The position numbers and the translations under genes are program-made. Of a stretch of 45,264 bases of DNA, positions 24,914 through 35,099 are shown piece after piece. This DNA comes from an uncultured Bacteroidota bacterium (GTDB taxonomy: Bacteria; Bacteroidota; Bacteroidia; Flavobacteriales_D; Sanyastnellaceae): positions 1 to 45,264 of the forward strand of contig CAIZGX010000049.1 in the NCBI GenBank assembly GCA_903932685.1. Direction: 5' to 3'. How positions within the stretch are numbered: the first letter of the stretch is position 1; every line of letters begins with the position of its first letter. The notes under the pieces were generated by a model. The model saw only the letters and a program-made list of their open reading frames with translations, did not search any database and was not told where the DNA came from.

Positions 24914-26436
24914 TTTACTGCTTCGTCGTTTTCAAAGAATCCTTTGAAGCGACCTACAATACTTTCACCGAATGGTATGCGTGTCTTGCGAACGGGTGCA
25001 ACTGATTCTTCCTCTTGCTGATTAACGCTATTTGTCCAATCATGCTCTTTCTCCTCTTGCATTTCCGGAGTAACAGTTTCTTCGCGATTCACTTCTTCCT
25101 CTGAAGACGCAATGCCCATAGAACTCATATAATCGGCGAAACTGCTTGTGGCAACATCTATCTCAATCGTGTCTTCAACCATTGGCGAAATAAATTCCTC
25201 TTCAACAACTTCCTCGCTCACCACTCGCTCGAAATAATCCTCTCCTACATTCTCTTCACCGGTAATAACTAAGCCAACACCGGTTGAAAGAGCTGGCGGA
25301 AGTTTTGACTCATCGGCGTAATTAATTACGTGCTCAATAGGCTTACCAATGCGACAATCCAATCCCGTGATATACTCTACCAATTGCTTAATGTGCTTCA
25401 ATTGCGCGCCACCACCGGTAAGTACAATTCCTCCAATTAATTTGCGCTCATATCCACTGCGCATTATTTCGAAGTGTACCAACTCTAAAATTTCTTTCAT
25501 GCGCGCCTCAATTATTCCTGAAAGCGCACCCAACGTAATCTCTTTCGGGGTTCTTCCGTTCAAGCCAGGAACAACCACTTTAGCATTCTGCGTTTCCGCA
25601 GGCAATGCAGATCCATACTGAACTTTCAGTTGCTCAGCATGCTTGCTTAAAATTTTACATCCCGATTTAATATCCTCTGTCAAAATATTTCCACCAAAAG
25701 GAATAACGGCGGTATGACGAATCAGTCCATCATGGAAAATCGCAATATCCGTTGTTCCTCCGCCAATATCTACCAATGCTACTCCTGCTTCCTTCTCTTC
25801 ATCGCTCAATACAGCTGCAGAGCTCGCGATGGGCTCTAGAGTTAATTCACCCACCTCTAGACCAGCCAATTTCACGCAACGATAAATGTTTTTTATAGCT
25901 GGAAGTGAACCTGTGATGATGTGGAAATTCGCTTGTAAACGCACACCAGCCATTCCCACTGGATCTTTAATTCCGCCTTCAGTATCGACAGTATATTCTT
26001 GTGGAATAACGTGAATAATCGACTCGCCAGCTGGCACATGAATCTTGAACATATCCTCTTTCAAGGCTTGTAAATCGGCTGTGTTGATTTCCGTTTCTAA
26101 ATCCTTGCGAGTATAAATTCCAGGCTGTTGAATGCTCTTGATGTGCTGACCAGCAATACCCACGTTCACGCGATGAACCTTGATTCCACATTCCATTTCT
26201 GCCTTCTGAACAGCTTCCTTAATTGAAGCAACCGTTTGGTCAATGTTCAACACTATACCGCGCTTCACACCGTCGCTCTTGCTCCGACCAATTCCAAGAA
26301 TGGTCACCTTTCCGAGCGAATCTATTTTACCCACAACACAAGCAATTTTGGTTGTTCCAATATCAATTCCTACAACTAATTTTTCTTTGTTGCTCGGGGT
26401 TGGAGAGTTGTAAGTGGCGAATGTATTGTATTCCAT
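24910..26436 (-). CDS. ftsA: cell division protein FtsA
   Basis: FtsA is the actin-like protein that tethers FtsZ to the membrane. The 508-residue product has the family nucleotide site VVGIDIGTTKIACVVGKI, the 1C domain, VALVDIGGGTTDIAIFHDG and GIVLTGGGAQLKHI. The C-terminal tail of about 110 residues is long and acidic, then ends with IPFGESIVGRFKGFFEN, the amphipathic membrane helix. The tail is longer than in most FtsA. It is the last gene of the dcw operon here: 11 bp after ftsQ, but followed by the convergent rlmD and not by ftsZ. Confidence 0.96.
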   Translation of the reverse strand: MEYNTFATYNSPTPSNKEKLVVGIDIGTTKIACVVGKIDSLGKVTILGIGRSKSDGVKRGIVLNIDQTVASIKEAVQKAEMECGIKVHRVNVGIAGQHIKSIQQPGIYTRKDLETEINTADLQALKEDMFKIHVPAGESIIHVIPQEYTVDTEGGIKDPVGMAGVRLQANFHIITGSLPAIKNIYRCVKLAGLEVGELTLEPIASSAAVLSDEEKEAGVALVDIGGGTTDIAIFHDGLIRHTAVIPFGGNILTEDIKSGCKILSKHAEQLKVQYGSALPAETQNAKVVVPGLNGRTPKEITLGALSGIIEARMKEILELVHFEIMRSGYERKLIGGIVLTGGGAQLKHIKQLVEYITGLDCRIGKPIEHVINYADESKLPPALSTGVGLVITGEENVGEDYFERVVSEEVVEEEFISPMVEDTIEIDVATSSFADYMSSMGIASSEEEVNREETVTPEMQEEKEHDWTNSVNQQEEESVAPVRKTRIPFGESIVGRFKGFFENDEAVN

Positions 26437-26447
26437 ATTCTTAAAAA

Positions 26448-27395
26448 TTATTGAGGTTGTTGAACGGCTTGCGCCGCTGCTGGTATTAAATCGTTAGGGA
26501 TGGCAATCGGAGCGTTGTTAGCCATAATCGCTAGTGTGTCTGTTGGCGCGGCAAACATCTCTGCTCCGCGCTTTTCGCAAATAACTTGATTTTCAAAATT
26601 CAAATTTATGCGACTGTATTTCTCAAGATCGGTGATATAAACTTGGGAACGGTAAAACTGAAAGAGCATTTTCGTTTTCATTTCCAAGTTATAAATACTT
26701 CCGTAATCTATAATGTGTCGGCCAATTCGCGGAATGACTTCCAGCGTTCCCATTGCTGTTAAATGAACATGCTCAGTCCAATCTTTTAAGTCGATGTTCT
26801 TCCGCACATGATTTCCAAAAACAATCAATTCATCCAAAAAAGTCAATCCTAACGTATTCTCATCGTAATAATCTTTTGTCGCTGGGTATTGCATCGCGCC
26901 CATAACTCCTTCAACCGTATAAATCGGAACATAGGCCACAGCGCGATCCAACAAATTAAACGACTGCCCCAACGTATCTACATAAAATCCGCTTCCATCA
27001 CTGTTCATCACTCGGAACATCGGTGCGCGTTGCTGAATGTCGATGTTTAAAATACCATCGACTCCCATGTGAACATTGCACGATTGAATTGCCGGATGCC
27101 TATTCACGGCGACCTGAATGGCGCTTACGTCTATTTGATTCATGGGAGTTCCTTGAAGCAAACCAAAGCGACTGTGGACAATAGAATCTATTTCTTGTTT
27201 TGAAATCAACTCATCAACATTTTGTCCACGATGAATATTCACGCGCACCTCAGGAACCGGCTGCGCGCCGTGCCTCGATATCGAAAACGCCCAAAGAACT
27301 ATTGCTCCAGCGCCCATTAGTACAAAGAACGCCAACACCAAAACCCTCATGAACCATGAAGATTTCTTTGTTGTATTTCCCGACTCTTTTTTCAT
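26448..27395 (-). CDS. ftsQ: cell division protein FtsQ/DivIB
   Basis: A 315-residue bitopic inner-membrane protein of the divisome, linking FtsL/FtsB-type proteins and FtsWI. It has a basic cytoplasmic N terminus, one membrane segment (about 15-36, FMRVLVLAFFVLMGAGAIVLWAF), a POTRA-like domain (about 48-115; VRVNIHRGQNVD to LNIDIQQRAPMFRV) and a beta domain with FYVDTLGQSF. The tail is Ala/Pro/Gln-rich. It overlaps murC by 4 bp (ATGA), indicating translational coupling, and position between murC and ftsA supports the name. Confidence 0.9.
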   Translation of the reverse strand: MKKESGNTTKKSSWFMRVLVLAFFVLMGAGAIVLWAFSISRHGAQPVPEVRVNIHRGQNVDELISKQEIDSIVHSRFGLLQGTPMNQIDVSAIQVAVNRHPAIQSCNVHMGVDGILNIDIQQRAPMFRVMNSDGSGFYVDTLGQSFNLLDRAVAYVPIYTVEGVMGAMQYPATKDYYDENTLGLTFLDELIVFGNHVRKNIDLKDWTEHVHLTAMGTLEVIPRIGRHIIDYGSIYNLEMKTKMLFQFYRSQVYITDLEKYSRINLNFENQVICEKRGAEMFAAPTDTLAIMANNAPIAIPNDLIPAAAQAVQQPQ

Positions 27396-28783
27396 TTTAC
27401 TCGTTCTTTCATGTATACCTCCAACGAAGAAACAAGGGTGTCTATGTCACCCGCGCCTAAGGTTAAAAGCACATCAAACTGCAGTTTATTTAACAAAGTG
27501 AAGATGGCATCTTTCTCCACTAAGTATTTCTCGTCCTTTTGAATTTTATCAAATAGCCATTGTGAATCAATTCCCTCAATGGGTAATTCGCGAGCTGGAT
27601 AAATAGGTAGCAAAATAGGAATGTCTAAGAGCGCTAAACTCTCTGCAAAGCCATCTGCAAAATCTCTTGTTCTTGAAAACAAGTGTGGCTGGAAAATTCC
27701 AACAATTTTTTTACCGGGAAACAATTCACGCACCGATCGAATGCATGCTGAAAGCTCTGTCGGATGATGCGCGTAGTCATCGATATAGACTCCTTGCTCG
27801 CTCTTCAAGCGGACATCAAATCGTCTAGCTACACCTTTGAAACTAGTCAGGAGATTCGGCAAATCTTGAATTGCAACTCCGGCAAGCAATGCGCAAGCCA
27901 TGGCAACCACTGCATTCTCTACATTGTGTCTTCCAGGCAATCCCAAGCGAACATTTGCTAATTCACCATTTGGTGCATGAAAATCGAAAACATAAGCACC
28001 TTCTTCTACACGAATGTTCGTCGCGAAATAATCGGCTTCCGACAAGATGCTGTAGGTCAAAACTCCGGAGCGATCTGACTTCAACTCATCGTGAATATTC
28101 AACTCCTTCTTCACCACAACATTTCCATCTGCCCGAGTCTGCTTTAGGAAAAGCAAAAAACCTTCTCGAATACTTTCTTCGTTTCCATAGATATCCAAAT
28201 GATCGGGATCCATAGAGGTCAATGCTGAAATCTTAGGAAACAACGTCAAGAAACTTCGATCAAATTCATCGGCCTCCACCACTGTTCTTGAGGTGTCTGA
28301 AAGCAAAACATTGCTCTTGAAGTTGGAAGAAATTCCACCTAAAAAAGCATTGCAACCTATGGTTGAATGAAGAATGTGAGCGACCAATGTCGAAGTTGTA
28401 GTCTTTCCGTGTGTTCCTCCAATGGCAATGGTTTCATCGAGTTGTGTAATGTAACCTAACAGTTCACTTCGCTTCCATATTTTAAATTCATGCTGAAGAA
28501 AATACTGCAACTGCGACGAGTCTTTTGGAACAGCAGGAGTTCGAATGATGAGTACTTTTTCCTTCGGTGTGGAATGAAGCAACTGCGGCAAAGACATCAC
28601 ACTGTCCTCGTACTGAACAGAAATTCCTTCCAATTCCAATTCCGTTGTTAAAGCAGTAGACGTGCGATCGTAACCCATCACATGCACTCCCTTGCGATGG
28701 AAATAACGAGCAAGTGCCGACATGCCAATGCCGCCAATACCTAAGAAATACATGACATCGCACGTTAGCTTACGCTCTTCCAT
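27392..28783 (-). CDS. murC: UDP-N-acetylmuramate--L-alanine ligase MurC
   Basis: MurC adds L-Ala to UDP-MurNAc, the first peptide step of peptidoglycan synthesis in the cytoplasm. The 463-residue product has the N-terminal nucleotide-sugar motif FLGIGGIGMSALA, the ATP-binding GGTHGKTTTSTLV (about 118-130), VVEADEFDRSF, MDPDHLDIYG and the C-terminal DDYAHHPTE. The ATG at 28783 is chosen: a TTG at 28795 would add four residues. The start lies inside the end of murG (14-bp overlap). Confidence 0.96.
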   Translation of the reverse strand: MEERKLTCDVMYFLGIGGIGMSALARYFHRKGVHVMGYDRTSTALTTELELEGISVQYEDSVMSLPQLLHSTPKEKVLIIRTPAVPKDSSQLQYFLQHEFKIWKRSELLGYITQLDETIAIGGTHGKTTTSTLVAHILHSTIGCNAFLGGISSNFKSNVLLSDTSRTVVEADEFDRSFLTLFPKISALTSMDPDHLDIYGNEESIREGFLLFLKQTRADGNVVVKKELNIHDELKSDRSGVLTYSILSEADYFATNIRVEEGAYVFDFHAPNGELANVRLGLPGRHNVENAVVAMACALLAGVAIQDLPNLLTSFKGVARRFDVRLKSEQGVYIDDYAHHPTELSACIRSVRELFPGKKIVGIFQPHLFSRTRDFADGFAESLALLDIPILLPIYPARELPIEGIDSQWLFDKIQKDEKYLVEKDAIFTLLNKLQFDVLLTLGAGDIDTLVSSLEVYMKERVK

Positions 28784-29882
28784 ACACCACTTCAATTAAG
28801 GTATCTACAATTTCTGAAGTTGCATTCGGTTTCGCGAATGCAGCGATATTTCCTTTCAATTCTAAAATTTCGTTTTCGTTTTGAAGCAACTCTGAAACGA
28901 CTTCAGCCAACTTCAATTCTGCTTCATTATCACGAACCATGAGAGCAGCTTGCTTTGAAACAAGCGCCATGGCGTTCTTCGTCTGATGGTCTTCTGCCAC
29001 ATTTGGAGAAGGCATAAACACCACTGGCTTTCCTACGAGCGACAATTCAGAAACACTCATTGCACCTGCTCTTGAAACTATCACATCTGCCGCGGCATAT
29101 ACCAAAGCCATGTCTTGAATAAAATCGAACAGAAGCAATCCTGAAGTCTCATTGTACTTCGACTCTAAATTCGTTTTGTAAATCTTTCCACATTGCCAAA
29201 TAACCTGAAATCCTCGCTGAATCCAAGTATTTAAAGACACCTCAACAGCATTGTTCACAGCGCGCGCGCCTAAACTTCCACCAATAATTAATATTGTTTT
29301 TTTAGTTGAATCGAAATTCAATTTCACTAATGCTTCTTCTTGAGCGTATGGCAACTTCACGAAATCTTTCCGAACCGGATTTCCAGTTAGTTGAATTTTT
29401 TCTTTCTGAAAGAAAGCATCCATGCCTTCATAAGCCACACATATCTTTTTCGCTCGCTTCGCCAATAATTTATTGGTCATACCTGCGTACGAATTCTGTT
29501 CTTGCAACACCGTTGGAACACCAGCCGTTCCTGCCGCACGAAGCGTTGGACCGCTTGCATATCCACCAAAACCTACAGCAACTTGCGGACGAAATTCTTT
29601 CACCACAGCAATCGCCTTCAACATGCTTTTCAATATTTTAATTGGAAGTAAAAAATTCGAAAGCGTCAATTTGCGTTGAAGTCCAGCAATAGGAAGTCCA
29701 ACAATTTTATATCCCGCTTGAGGAACTTTTTCCATTTCCATCTTTCCTTCCGCCCCAACAAATAAAATCTCACATTCTGGAAAGCGTGATTTTATTTCGT
29801 TCGCCACTGCTATAGCAGGAAATATATGTCCGCCTGTTCCACCGGCAGACAACAAGACTTTATTTAGAATTCGATTTTCCAT
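28770..29882 (-). CDS. murG: N-acetylglucosaminyltransferase MurG
   Basis: MurG transfers GlcNAc from UDP-GlcNAc to lipid I, making lipid II at the cytoplasmic membrane face. The 370-residue GT-B protein has SAGGTGGHIFPAIA near the N terminus, VGFGGYASGP, VLQEQNSYAGMTNK, the GGSLGARAVNNAV loop, and the donor-binding VVSRAGAMSVSEL with PSPNVAEDHQTKNA. Length is normal. It follows ftsW by 5 bp and overlaps murC. Confidence 0.96.
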   Translation of the reverse strand: MENRILNKVLLSAGGTGGHIFPAIAVANEIKSRFPECEILFVGAEGKMEMEKVPQAGYKIVGLPIAGLQRKLTLSNFLLPIKILKSMLKAIAVVKEFRPQVAVGFGGYASGPTLRAAGTAGVPTVLQEQNSYAGMTNKLLAKRAKKICVAYEGMDAFFQKEKIQLTGNPVRKDFVKLPYAQEEALVKLNFDSTKKTILIIGGSLGARAVNNAVEVSLNTWIQRGFQVIWQCGKIYKTNLESKYNETSGLLLFDFIQDMALVYAAADVIVSRAGAMSVSELSLVGKPVVFMPSPNVAEDHQTKNAMALVSKQAALMVRDNEAELKLAEVVSELLQNENEILELKGNIAAFAKPNATSEIVDTLIEVVYGRA

Positions 29883-29887
29883 ATAAA

Positions 29888-31072
29888 TTAAAAAGGAGCT
29901 TCTTCTAATTCATCGGCTTGTTCTATATCGTCGTTCTCTTCATCCATCTTCGAAATACTCAATATTACTCCGAACATTATAGCAACGAAAACAATCGATG
30001 TTCCTCCCATACTCACTAGCGGCAAAGGCTGTCCCGTAGTTGGAAATAAATCCACTGCCACCCCCATGTTAATGAATGCTTGAATAGTGATGACGAGACC
30101 AAGTCCGAGCGCTGTTAATCCACCGAAATATTTCGGACTTCGAATAGAGATTCGTATGACTCGGAATAAGAAAATAACATACATCAGCATTACCAACGCT
30201 CCGCCGAGTATAGATCCATACTCTTCAATAATGAAGGCGTAGATCATATCTGAATAAGGATGCGGTAGGAAATTCCTTGAAGTCCCAGAACCGGGACCTT
30301 TCGGAATAATTCCTCCCTCGTAAATGGCATATTGTGCCAATTCAATTTGATATTTCGAATCGTCCATGGCTCCCGCCTGAACTTCTTTTCCAACCAAACG
30401 ATTTTTCCAAGTGCTGTAACGCGGAAGTAATTTTTCCGGACCTAATTCTCCAACAACAATTATCAAGAGTAAAATTCCAACCACCGCTGCAATTAACTTG
30501 AACAAATGCTTCCATGGAACTCCTCCAAACACCAACATTAAAAAACACACAAACCCAATTAATGCTGCTGTAGAAAAGTTTGCCGGTAGCACCAGTCCGC
30601 ATACCATGGCTATGGGTATCACGATCGGCAGGACTCCCTTCTTAAAATCGTCTAACATTTGTCGCTTTACTGTTAGCTGACGTGCGACATAAATGATTAG
30701 AACCAATTTCGCCAAATCACTCGTCTGGAAGGTCACACCAATTCCGGGTATTCGAATCCAACGATCGGCGTTGTTGATGTTCGAACCGAAGAACATCGTG
30801 AACACCAATAAGGGTATTACCACCCAAATCATGAGCTGTCCTATCCGAGAAAAAACGGTCAAAGGAAGCAGATGCGTGCCGTACATAAACGCGAGTCCGA
30901 GTCCAAGCATAAATACATGCTTAATCAAAACTCCTGCGCTGCTTCCGCCTTCTGCCTTCCACACCAAAGAAGAAACAGCACTGTATACCGCTAACACCGA
31001 AAGGGTGCACAAAAAAAGTGCAACCATCCAGATCACGCGATCTCCCTTTAGGTGTGAAAGAAATTTTTGCAT
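29888..31072 (-). CDS. ftsW: SEDS peptidoglycan polymerase FtsW
   Basis: FtsW polymerises lipid II at the septum together with FtsI. The 394-residue product has about 10 membrane segments and SEDS motifs: DRWIRIPGIGVTFQTSDLAKL, RNFLPHPYSDMIYAFIIEEYG containing the catalytic-type Asp, and TTGQPLPLVSMGGTS. The C-terminal tail is short and acidic. Position between murD and murG identifies it as FtsW and not RodA. Confidence 0.95.
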   Translation of the reverse strand: MQKFLSHLKGDRVIWMVALFLCTLSVLAVYSAVSSLVWKAEGGSSAGVLIKHVFMLGLGLAFMYGTHLLPLTVFSRIGQLMIWVVIPLLVFTMFFGSNINNADRWIRIPGIGVTFQTSDLAKLVLIIYVARQLTVKRQMLDDFKKGVLPIVIPIAMVCGLVLPANFSTAALIGFVCFLMLVFGGVPWKHLFKLIAAVVGILLLIIVVGELGPEKLLPRYSTWKNRLVGKEVQAGAMDDSKYQIELAQYAIYEGGIIPKGPGSGTSRNFLPHPYSDMIYAFIIEEYGSILGGALVMLMYVIFLFRVIRISIRSPKYFGGLTALGLGLVITIQAFINMGVAVDLFPTTGQPLPLVSMGGTSIVFVAIMFGVILSISKMDEENDDIEQADELEEAPF

Positions 31073-31075
31073 GAA

Positions 31076-32419
31076 TTACAATCCTTTTACCGCAACTTTA
31101 AATTGACGACCTCTGTCTTCGTAGTTCTCGAACAAATCGAAGGATGCACAAGCAGGAGACAACAAAACAGTGTCACCATCTTTTCCCAAATCGTAAGAAA
31201 CACGAACGGCTTGCTCTGCGCTATCTGTATCAATAATAGTATCTACAATTGATCCGAAAGCTTTTCTAATTTTAGAGCTGTCCTTTGTTAGGCAAACAAT
31301 TGCTTTCACTTTAGACTTCACCAATTCCGCCAATTCAGAATAGTCGTTTCCTTTGTCTGTTCCACCAGCAATCCAAATGATAGGCTTGTCAACAGATTCC
31401 AATGCATACCAAGTTGAGTTAATGTTTGTAGCCTTGCTGTCGTTAATGAAACGAATACCATGAATACTAGCAACAAACTCCAAGCGGTGCTCAATGTTTT
31501 CGAAATTCATTAAACTGTCGCGAACAGCCTCTTTTCTCAACTCTAAAAAGCGAGCTGCTGCTCCGGCTGCCATACTGTTCTGCAAATTGTGTTTGCCTTG
31601 CAATGCTAGTTCTGTAATTTTCATAGTAAATAAATTATGGTTTGTGTTTAGGTTGAAATTTGATTCGTCGCAATAGCCACCTTGCTCGTAAGTCTTTCCA
31701 GGCTGAATTGAAATTGGAAATAGGGTGGCGTTCAATACATGGCGTGCCATAGTCTCTGCAGTAATAGCATCGTCAGCATTGAAAATGAGAACATCGTTAG
31801 ATGTTTGATTTTGCGCAATGCGAAGTTTCGCATCGGCGTATTTACTTAAATCGTAATCGTAACGATCTAAGTGATCTGGTGTAATGTTCGTTAGAATAGC
31901 AATGTCGGCTTTGAACGAATACATATTGTCCAATTGAAAACTGCTTACTTCCAACACATAAAAATCGAAGTTCTCTTCAGCCACTTGTCTAGCGAAGCTC
32001 TTCCCAACATTTCCGCCAAGACCTACATTCAGTCCAGCATTTTTCAAAATGTGATACGTCAACAAAGTGGTCGTTGTCTTCCCGTTGCTACCTGTAATAG
32101 CAATGAGTTTCGCCTTTGTGTAACGGTATGCGAATTCCAATTCCGATAACACAGGAATGTTTTTTTCGTGCAGCGCAACAATCAACTTTGCCGAGTTCGG
32201 AATACCCGGGCTCTTCACAACTTCGTCTGCATTCAGAATTAATTCTTCGGTATGTGTTCCTTCTTCGAAAGCAACGCCGTGCGCATTCAATTCAGCTTTG
32301 TATTTGTCTTTCAACAATCCCTTATCGGAAAGGAATACATCATACCCCATTTTCTTAGCAAGCACTGCTGTGCCCGCTCCGCTTTCGCCTCCGCCTAGAA
32401 TGACCAGTCGCTTACTCAT
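31076..32419 (-). CDS. murD: UDP-N-acetylmuramoylalanine--D-glutamate ligase MurD
   Basis: MurD adds D-Glu to UDP-MurNAc-L-Ala in the cytoplasm. The 447-residue product starts [18 protein letters not shown], with ATP site ITGSNGKTTTTLLTYHIL, VLEVSSFQLDNM, NITPDHLDRY and the C-terminal NDSKATNINST and LLSPACASFDLFENYEDRG. The ATG at 32419 overlaps the mraY stop as TAATG, so translation is likely coupled. A start at 32476 would extend into mraY and is rejected. Confidence 0.96.
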   Translation of the reverse strand: MSKRLVILGGGESGAGTAVLAKKMGYDVFLSDKGLLKDKYKAELNAHGVAFEEGTHTEELILNADEVVKSPGIPNSAKLIVALHEKNIPVLSELEFAYRYTKAKLIAITGSNGKTTTTLLTYHILKNAGLNVGLGGNVGKSFARQVAEENFDFYVLEVSSFQLDNMYSFKADIAILTNITPDHLDRYDYDLSKYADAKLRIAQNQTSNDVLIFNADDAITAETMARHVLNATLFPISIQPGKTYEQGGYCDESNFNLNTNHNLFTMKITELALQGKHNLQNSMAAGAAARFLELRKEAVRDSLMNFENIEHRLEFVASIHGIRFINDSKATNINSTWYALESVDKPIIWIAGGTDKGNDYSELAELVKSKVKAIVCLTKDSSKIRKAFGSIVDTIIDTDSAEQAVRVSYDLGKDGDTVLLSPACASFDLFENYEDRGRQFKVAVKGL

Positions 32420-33642
32420 TATCTTACTTTTAAAGTGATGATGGTTAATACCGCTAGCATAATTCCGATGATCCAAAAGCGAGAAACAATTTTCGCTTCG
32501 TGCATTCCTTTGCGTTGGTAGTGGTGATGAAGTGGTGACATTAAGAAAATGCGACGTCCTTCACCATACTTTTTTCTTGTGTACTTGAAGTACCCAACTT
32601 GAATCATTACGCTCAAGTTTTCCACTAAGAATATTCCGCATAGAACTGGAATAAGAAGTTCTTTTCGAATGGCTATTGAAAACGTTGCAATAATTCCACC
32701 GAGCGCTAAACTTCCTGTATCGCCCATGAACACTTGCGCTGGGAAACTGTTGTACCATAGGAATCCTACACAAGCTCCTACAAACGCAGCAATGAATACC
32801 GTAAGTTCACCGCTATGCGGGATGTACATCACGTTCAAGTAATCTGCAAAAATGTAGTTACCTGAAACGTAAGCGAAGATGGCCAACGTAATACCAATGA
32901 TTGCGCTTGTTCCTGTTGCTAACCCATCAATACCATCTGTAATATTTGCACCATTCGAAACTGCTGTTACAATGAATATGACAATTAGTGCAAACACTCC
33001 CCACAACACCCATGGACTTTCCATACTGTCTGGAACCAACCAAGCATAGTCAAATTCGTTGCCTTTGATGAAGGGAATAGTTGTCTTTAAACTCTTCTCT
33101 TCCTCCCATTGCATAGCCTGTTCTTCGGTTGTTGCATTCTGAATTTGAACATCAGAAACTTTCTCTTTAATGGTCACAGACGGATTCCAATAAAGCATAC
33201 TCGCTACAATAATTCCCACTCCTATTTGCCCGACAATTTTGCTCTTCCCAGCAAGTCCTTCTTTGTTCTTTTTAAAGACCTTGATGTAGTCGTCTAAGAA
33301 TCCGATGAGCCCCAACCAAATGGTTGCAATGATCATGGTTTGAATGTAAATGTTGGTTAGATCAGCTAGCAACAAAGTCGGAACCAGAATCGCAGCAAGA
33401 ATAATAAGTCCACCCATAGTCGGTGTTCCGGCCTTTTGCATTTGTCCGTCCAATCCCAAATCACGAATGGTCTCACCCACCTGCTTCTTGCGAAGAATAC
33501 GAATCAGGTTTTTTCCAAAAACCATAGATATGGTTAATGAGATAAGAATGCTCAGGGCAGCGCGAAACGATAAGTAGTGAAACAACCCTGATCCAGGGAA
33601 GTGCATATGCTTATCGAGGTATTCAAATAGGTGATACAACAT
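32419..33642 (-). CDS. mraY: phospho-N-acetylmuramoyl-pentapeptide transferase MraY
   Basis: MraY makes lipid I from UDP-MurNAc-pentapeptide and undecaprenyl phosphate in the inner membrane. The 407-residue polytopic product has [40 protein letters not shown] and [10 protein letters not shown], all family signatures. It carries a periplasmic or cytoplasmic insertion (about 155-205, [20 protein letters not shown]) that makes it longer than the roughly 360 residues usual in proteobacteria; such inserts are known in Bacteroidota. It is 2 bp after murE. Confidence 0.96.
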   Translation of the reverse strand: MLYHLFEYLDKHMHFPGSGLFHYLSFRAALSILISLTISMVFGKNLIRILRKKQVGETIRDLGLDGQMQKAGTPTMGGLIILAAILVPTLLLADLTNIYIQTMIIATIWLGLIGFLDDYIKVFKKNKEGLAGKSKIVGQIGVGIIVASMLYWNPSVTIKEKVSDVQIQNATTEEQAMQWEEEKSLKTTIPFIKGNEFDYAWLVPDSMESPWVLWGVFALIVIFIVTAVSNGANITDGIDGLATGTSAIIGITLAIFAYVSGNYIFADYLNVMYIPHSGELTVFIAAFVGACVGFLWYNSFPAQVFMGDTGSLALGGIIATFSIAIRKELLIPVLCGIFLVENLSVMIQVGYFKYTRKKYGEGRRIFLMSPLHHHYQRKGMHEAKIVSRFWIIGIMLAVLTIITLKVR

Positions 33643-33644
33643 AC

Positions 33645-35099
33645 TTAGTTCGTTTGAAAGAGTTCTGTTATAATTTTTAAATCATCAAAGGGATGTTTCA
33701 CTCCACTGATCTCTTGGTATTTCTCGTGTCCTTTTCCCGCGATAAGAATGATATCACCAGGCTTTGCAAGTGAACACGCCACTTCAATAGCTTCGCGACG
33801 ATCGGTTACTGACAATACTTTTTTCTTTTGAATCGGATCAAGACCTGCAACCATCTCTTGAATAATACTCTTCGGATCTTCGCTGCGTGGATTGTCACTT
33901 GTGACAATTACTCGATCGCTTTTATTCGCAGCGATAGAGGCCATTATCGGACGCTTCGCGCGATCGCGATCACCGCCGCAGCCAACCACTGAAATAATTT
34001 CTTCTTGTCCACGAACAGACTGAATCGTATTCAAAACATTTTCCAAAGCATCTGGCGTATGCGCGTAATCCACAATGGCAATAGTGCCGTCTTGCTTGCG
34101 TATGTATTGAAAGCGGCCTTCGGGTGCGCCCAATGCAGAAAGATGAACAAGCACGGTAGTTGGGTCTGTTCCTAGCTCAACAGCCGCGGCAAAAACAGCA
34201 GTCAAATTGTAGGCATTGAATTCGCCAATTAATGGAGAGTGCAATTCAAATCGATCAATGTTAATCTGAAGTCCTTCAAGCGTATTCTCAACTAACTTGG
34301 CTTTATAGTCAGCCATGGTGTGCAACGCGTAGGTGCGAATGCGCGCTTTGCATGCTGAAACTAACGCATCGTGATAGCGATCATCTGCGTTCACAACCGC
34401 GTAAGCGTTCGCGCCCAATTGATCGAATAAAATCTTCTTCGCTTTTATGTATTCATTCATTGAACCGTGATAGTCCAAATGATCATGCGATAGATTCGTG
34501 AAAATGGCGCCGTCAATTTGCACACCAGCCATTCTATTCTGATGCAACGCATGCGATGAAGCTTCCATGAAAACATGAGTGCAGCCTTCGCGTTGCATGC
34601 GTGCCAATAAGTCGTTCAACGCAACAGCATCAGGTGTTGTATGTGTAGAAGGAACTTCAACTTCGTTAATACGATTCACAACGGTAGAAAGCAGTCCGCA
34701 TTTGAAACCCATTGAACGATACAAGCGAAATAAAAGGGTTGCAACCGTTGTTTTTCCATTGGTTCCTGTGACAGCCAACACCTTCATTTTTTCTGAAGGA
34801 TTATCATAAAAATTCGCTGCCATTATACCCAGGGCTCTCGAGGTGTCGGCTACTTGAACATAGACAATGTTTTCCTCTAATCTCTCTGGTAAATCTTGGC
34901 AAACGATAGCCGCAGCGCCTAACTCAATGGCCTTCGATATGAATAAATGTCCATCTGACTGCAATCCCTTAACAGCAACAAACAGTGCCATTGATCTAAC
35001 AGCTCGTGAGTCAGAAGTAATACTCTCTACAGCAACGTTAGTATTTCCAACAACACCTTCTAATCGTACTTTGTACAATATATCTTGCAGCAGCTTCAT
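33645..35099 (-). CDS. murE: UDP-MurNAc-tripeptide ligase MurE (meso-DAP type)
   Basis: MurE adds the third amino acid to UDP-MurNAc-L-Ala-D-Glu. The 484-residue product has [19 protein letters not shown] at the N terminus, ATP motif [49 protein letters not shown] and the substrate-selecting motif DNPR (SDNPRSEDP). DNPR predicts meso-diaminopimelate as substrate, so the cell wall should be of DAP type. The start overlaps the ftsI stop by 4 bp (ATGA). Confidence 0.96.
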   Translation of the reverse strand: MKLLQDILYKVRLEGVVGNTNVAVESITSDSRAVRSMALFVAVKGLQSDGHLFISKAIELGAAAIVCQDLPERLEENIVYVQVADTSRALGIMAANFYDNPSEKMKVLAVTGTNGKTTVATLLFRLYRSMGFKCGLLSTVVNRINEVEVPSTHTTPDAVALNDLLARMQREGCTHVFMEASSHALHQNRMAGVQIDGAIFTNLSHDHLDYHGSMNEYIKAKKILFDQLGANAYAVVNADDRYHDALVSACKARIRTYALHTMADYKAKLVENTLEGLQINIDRFELHSPLIGEFNAYNLTAVFAAAVELGTDPTTVLVHLSALGAPEGRFQYIRKQDGTIAIVDYAHTPDALENVLNTIQSVRGQEEIISVVGCGGDRDRAKRPIMASIAANKSDRVIVTSDNPRSEDPKSIIQEMVAGLDPIQKKKVLSVTDRREAIEVACSLAKPGDIILIAGKGHEKYQEISGVKHPFDDLKIITELFQTN

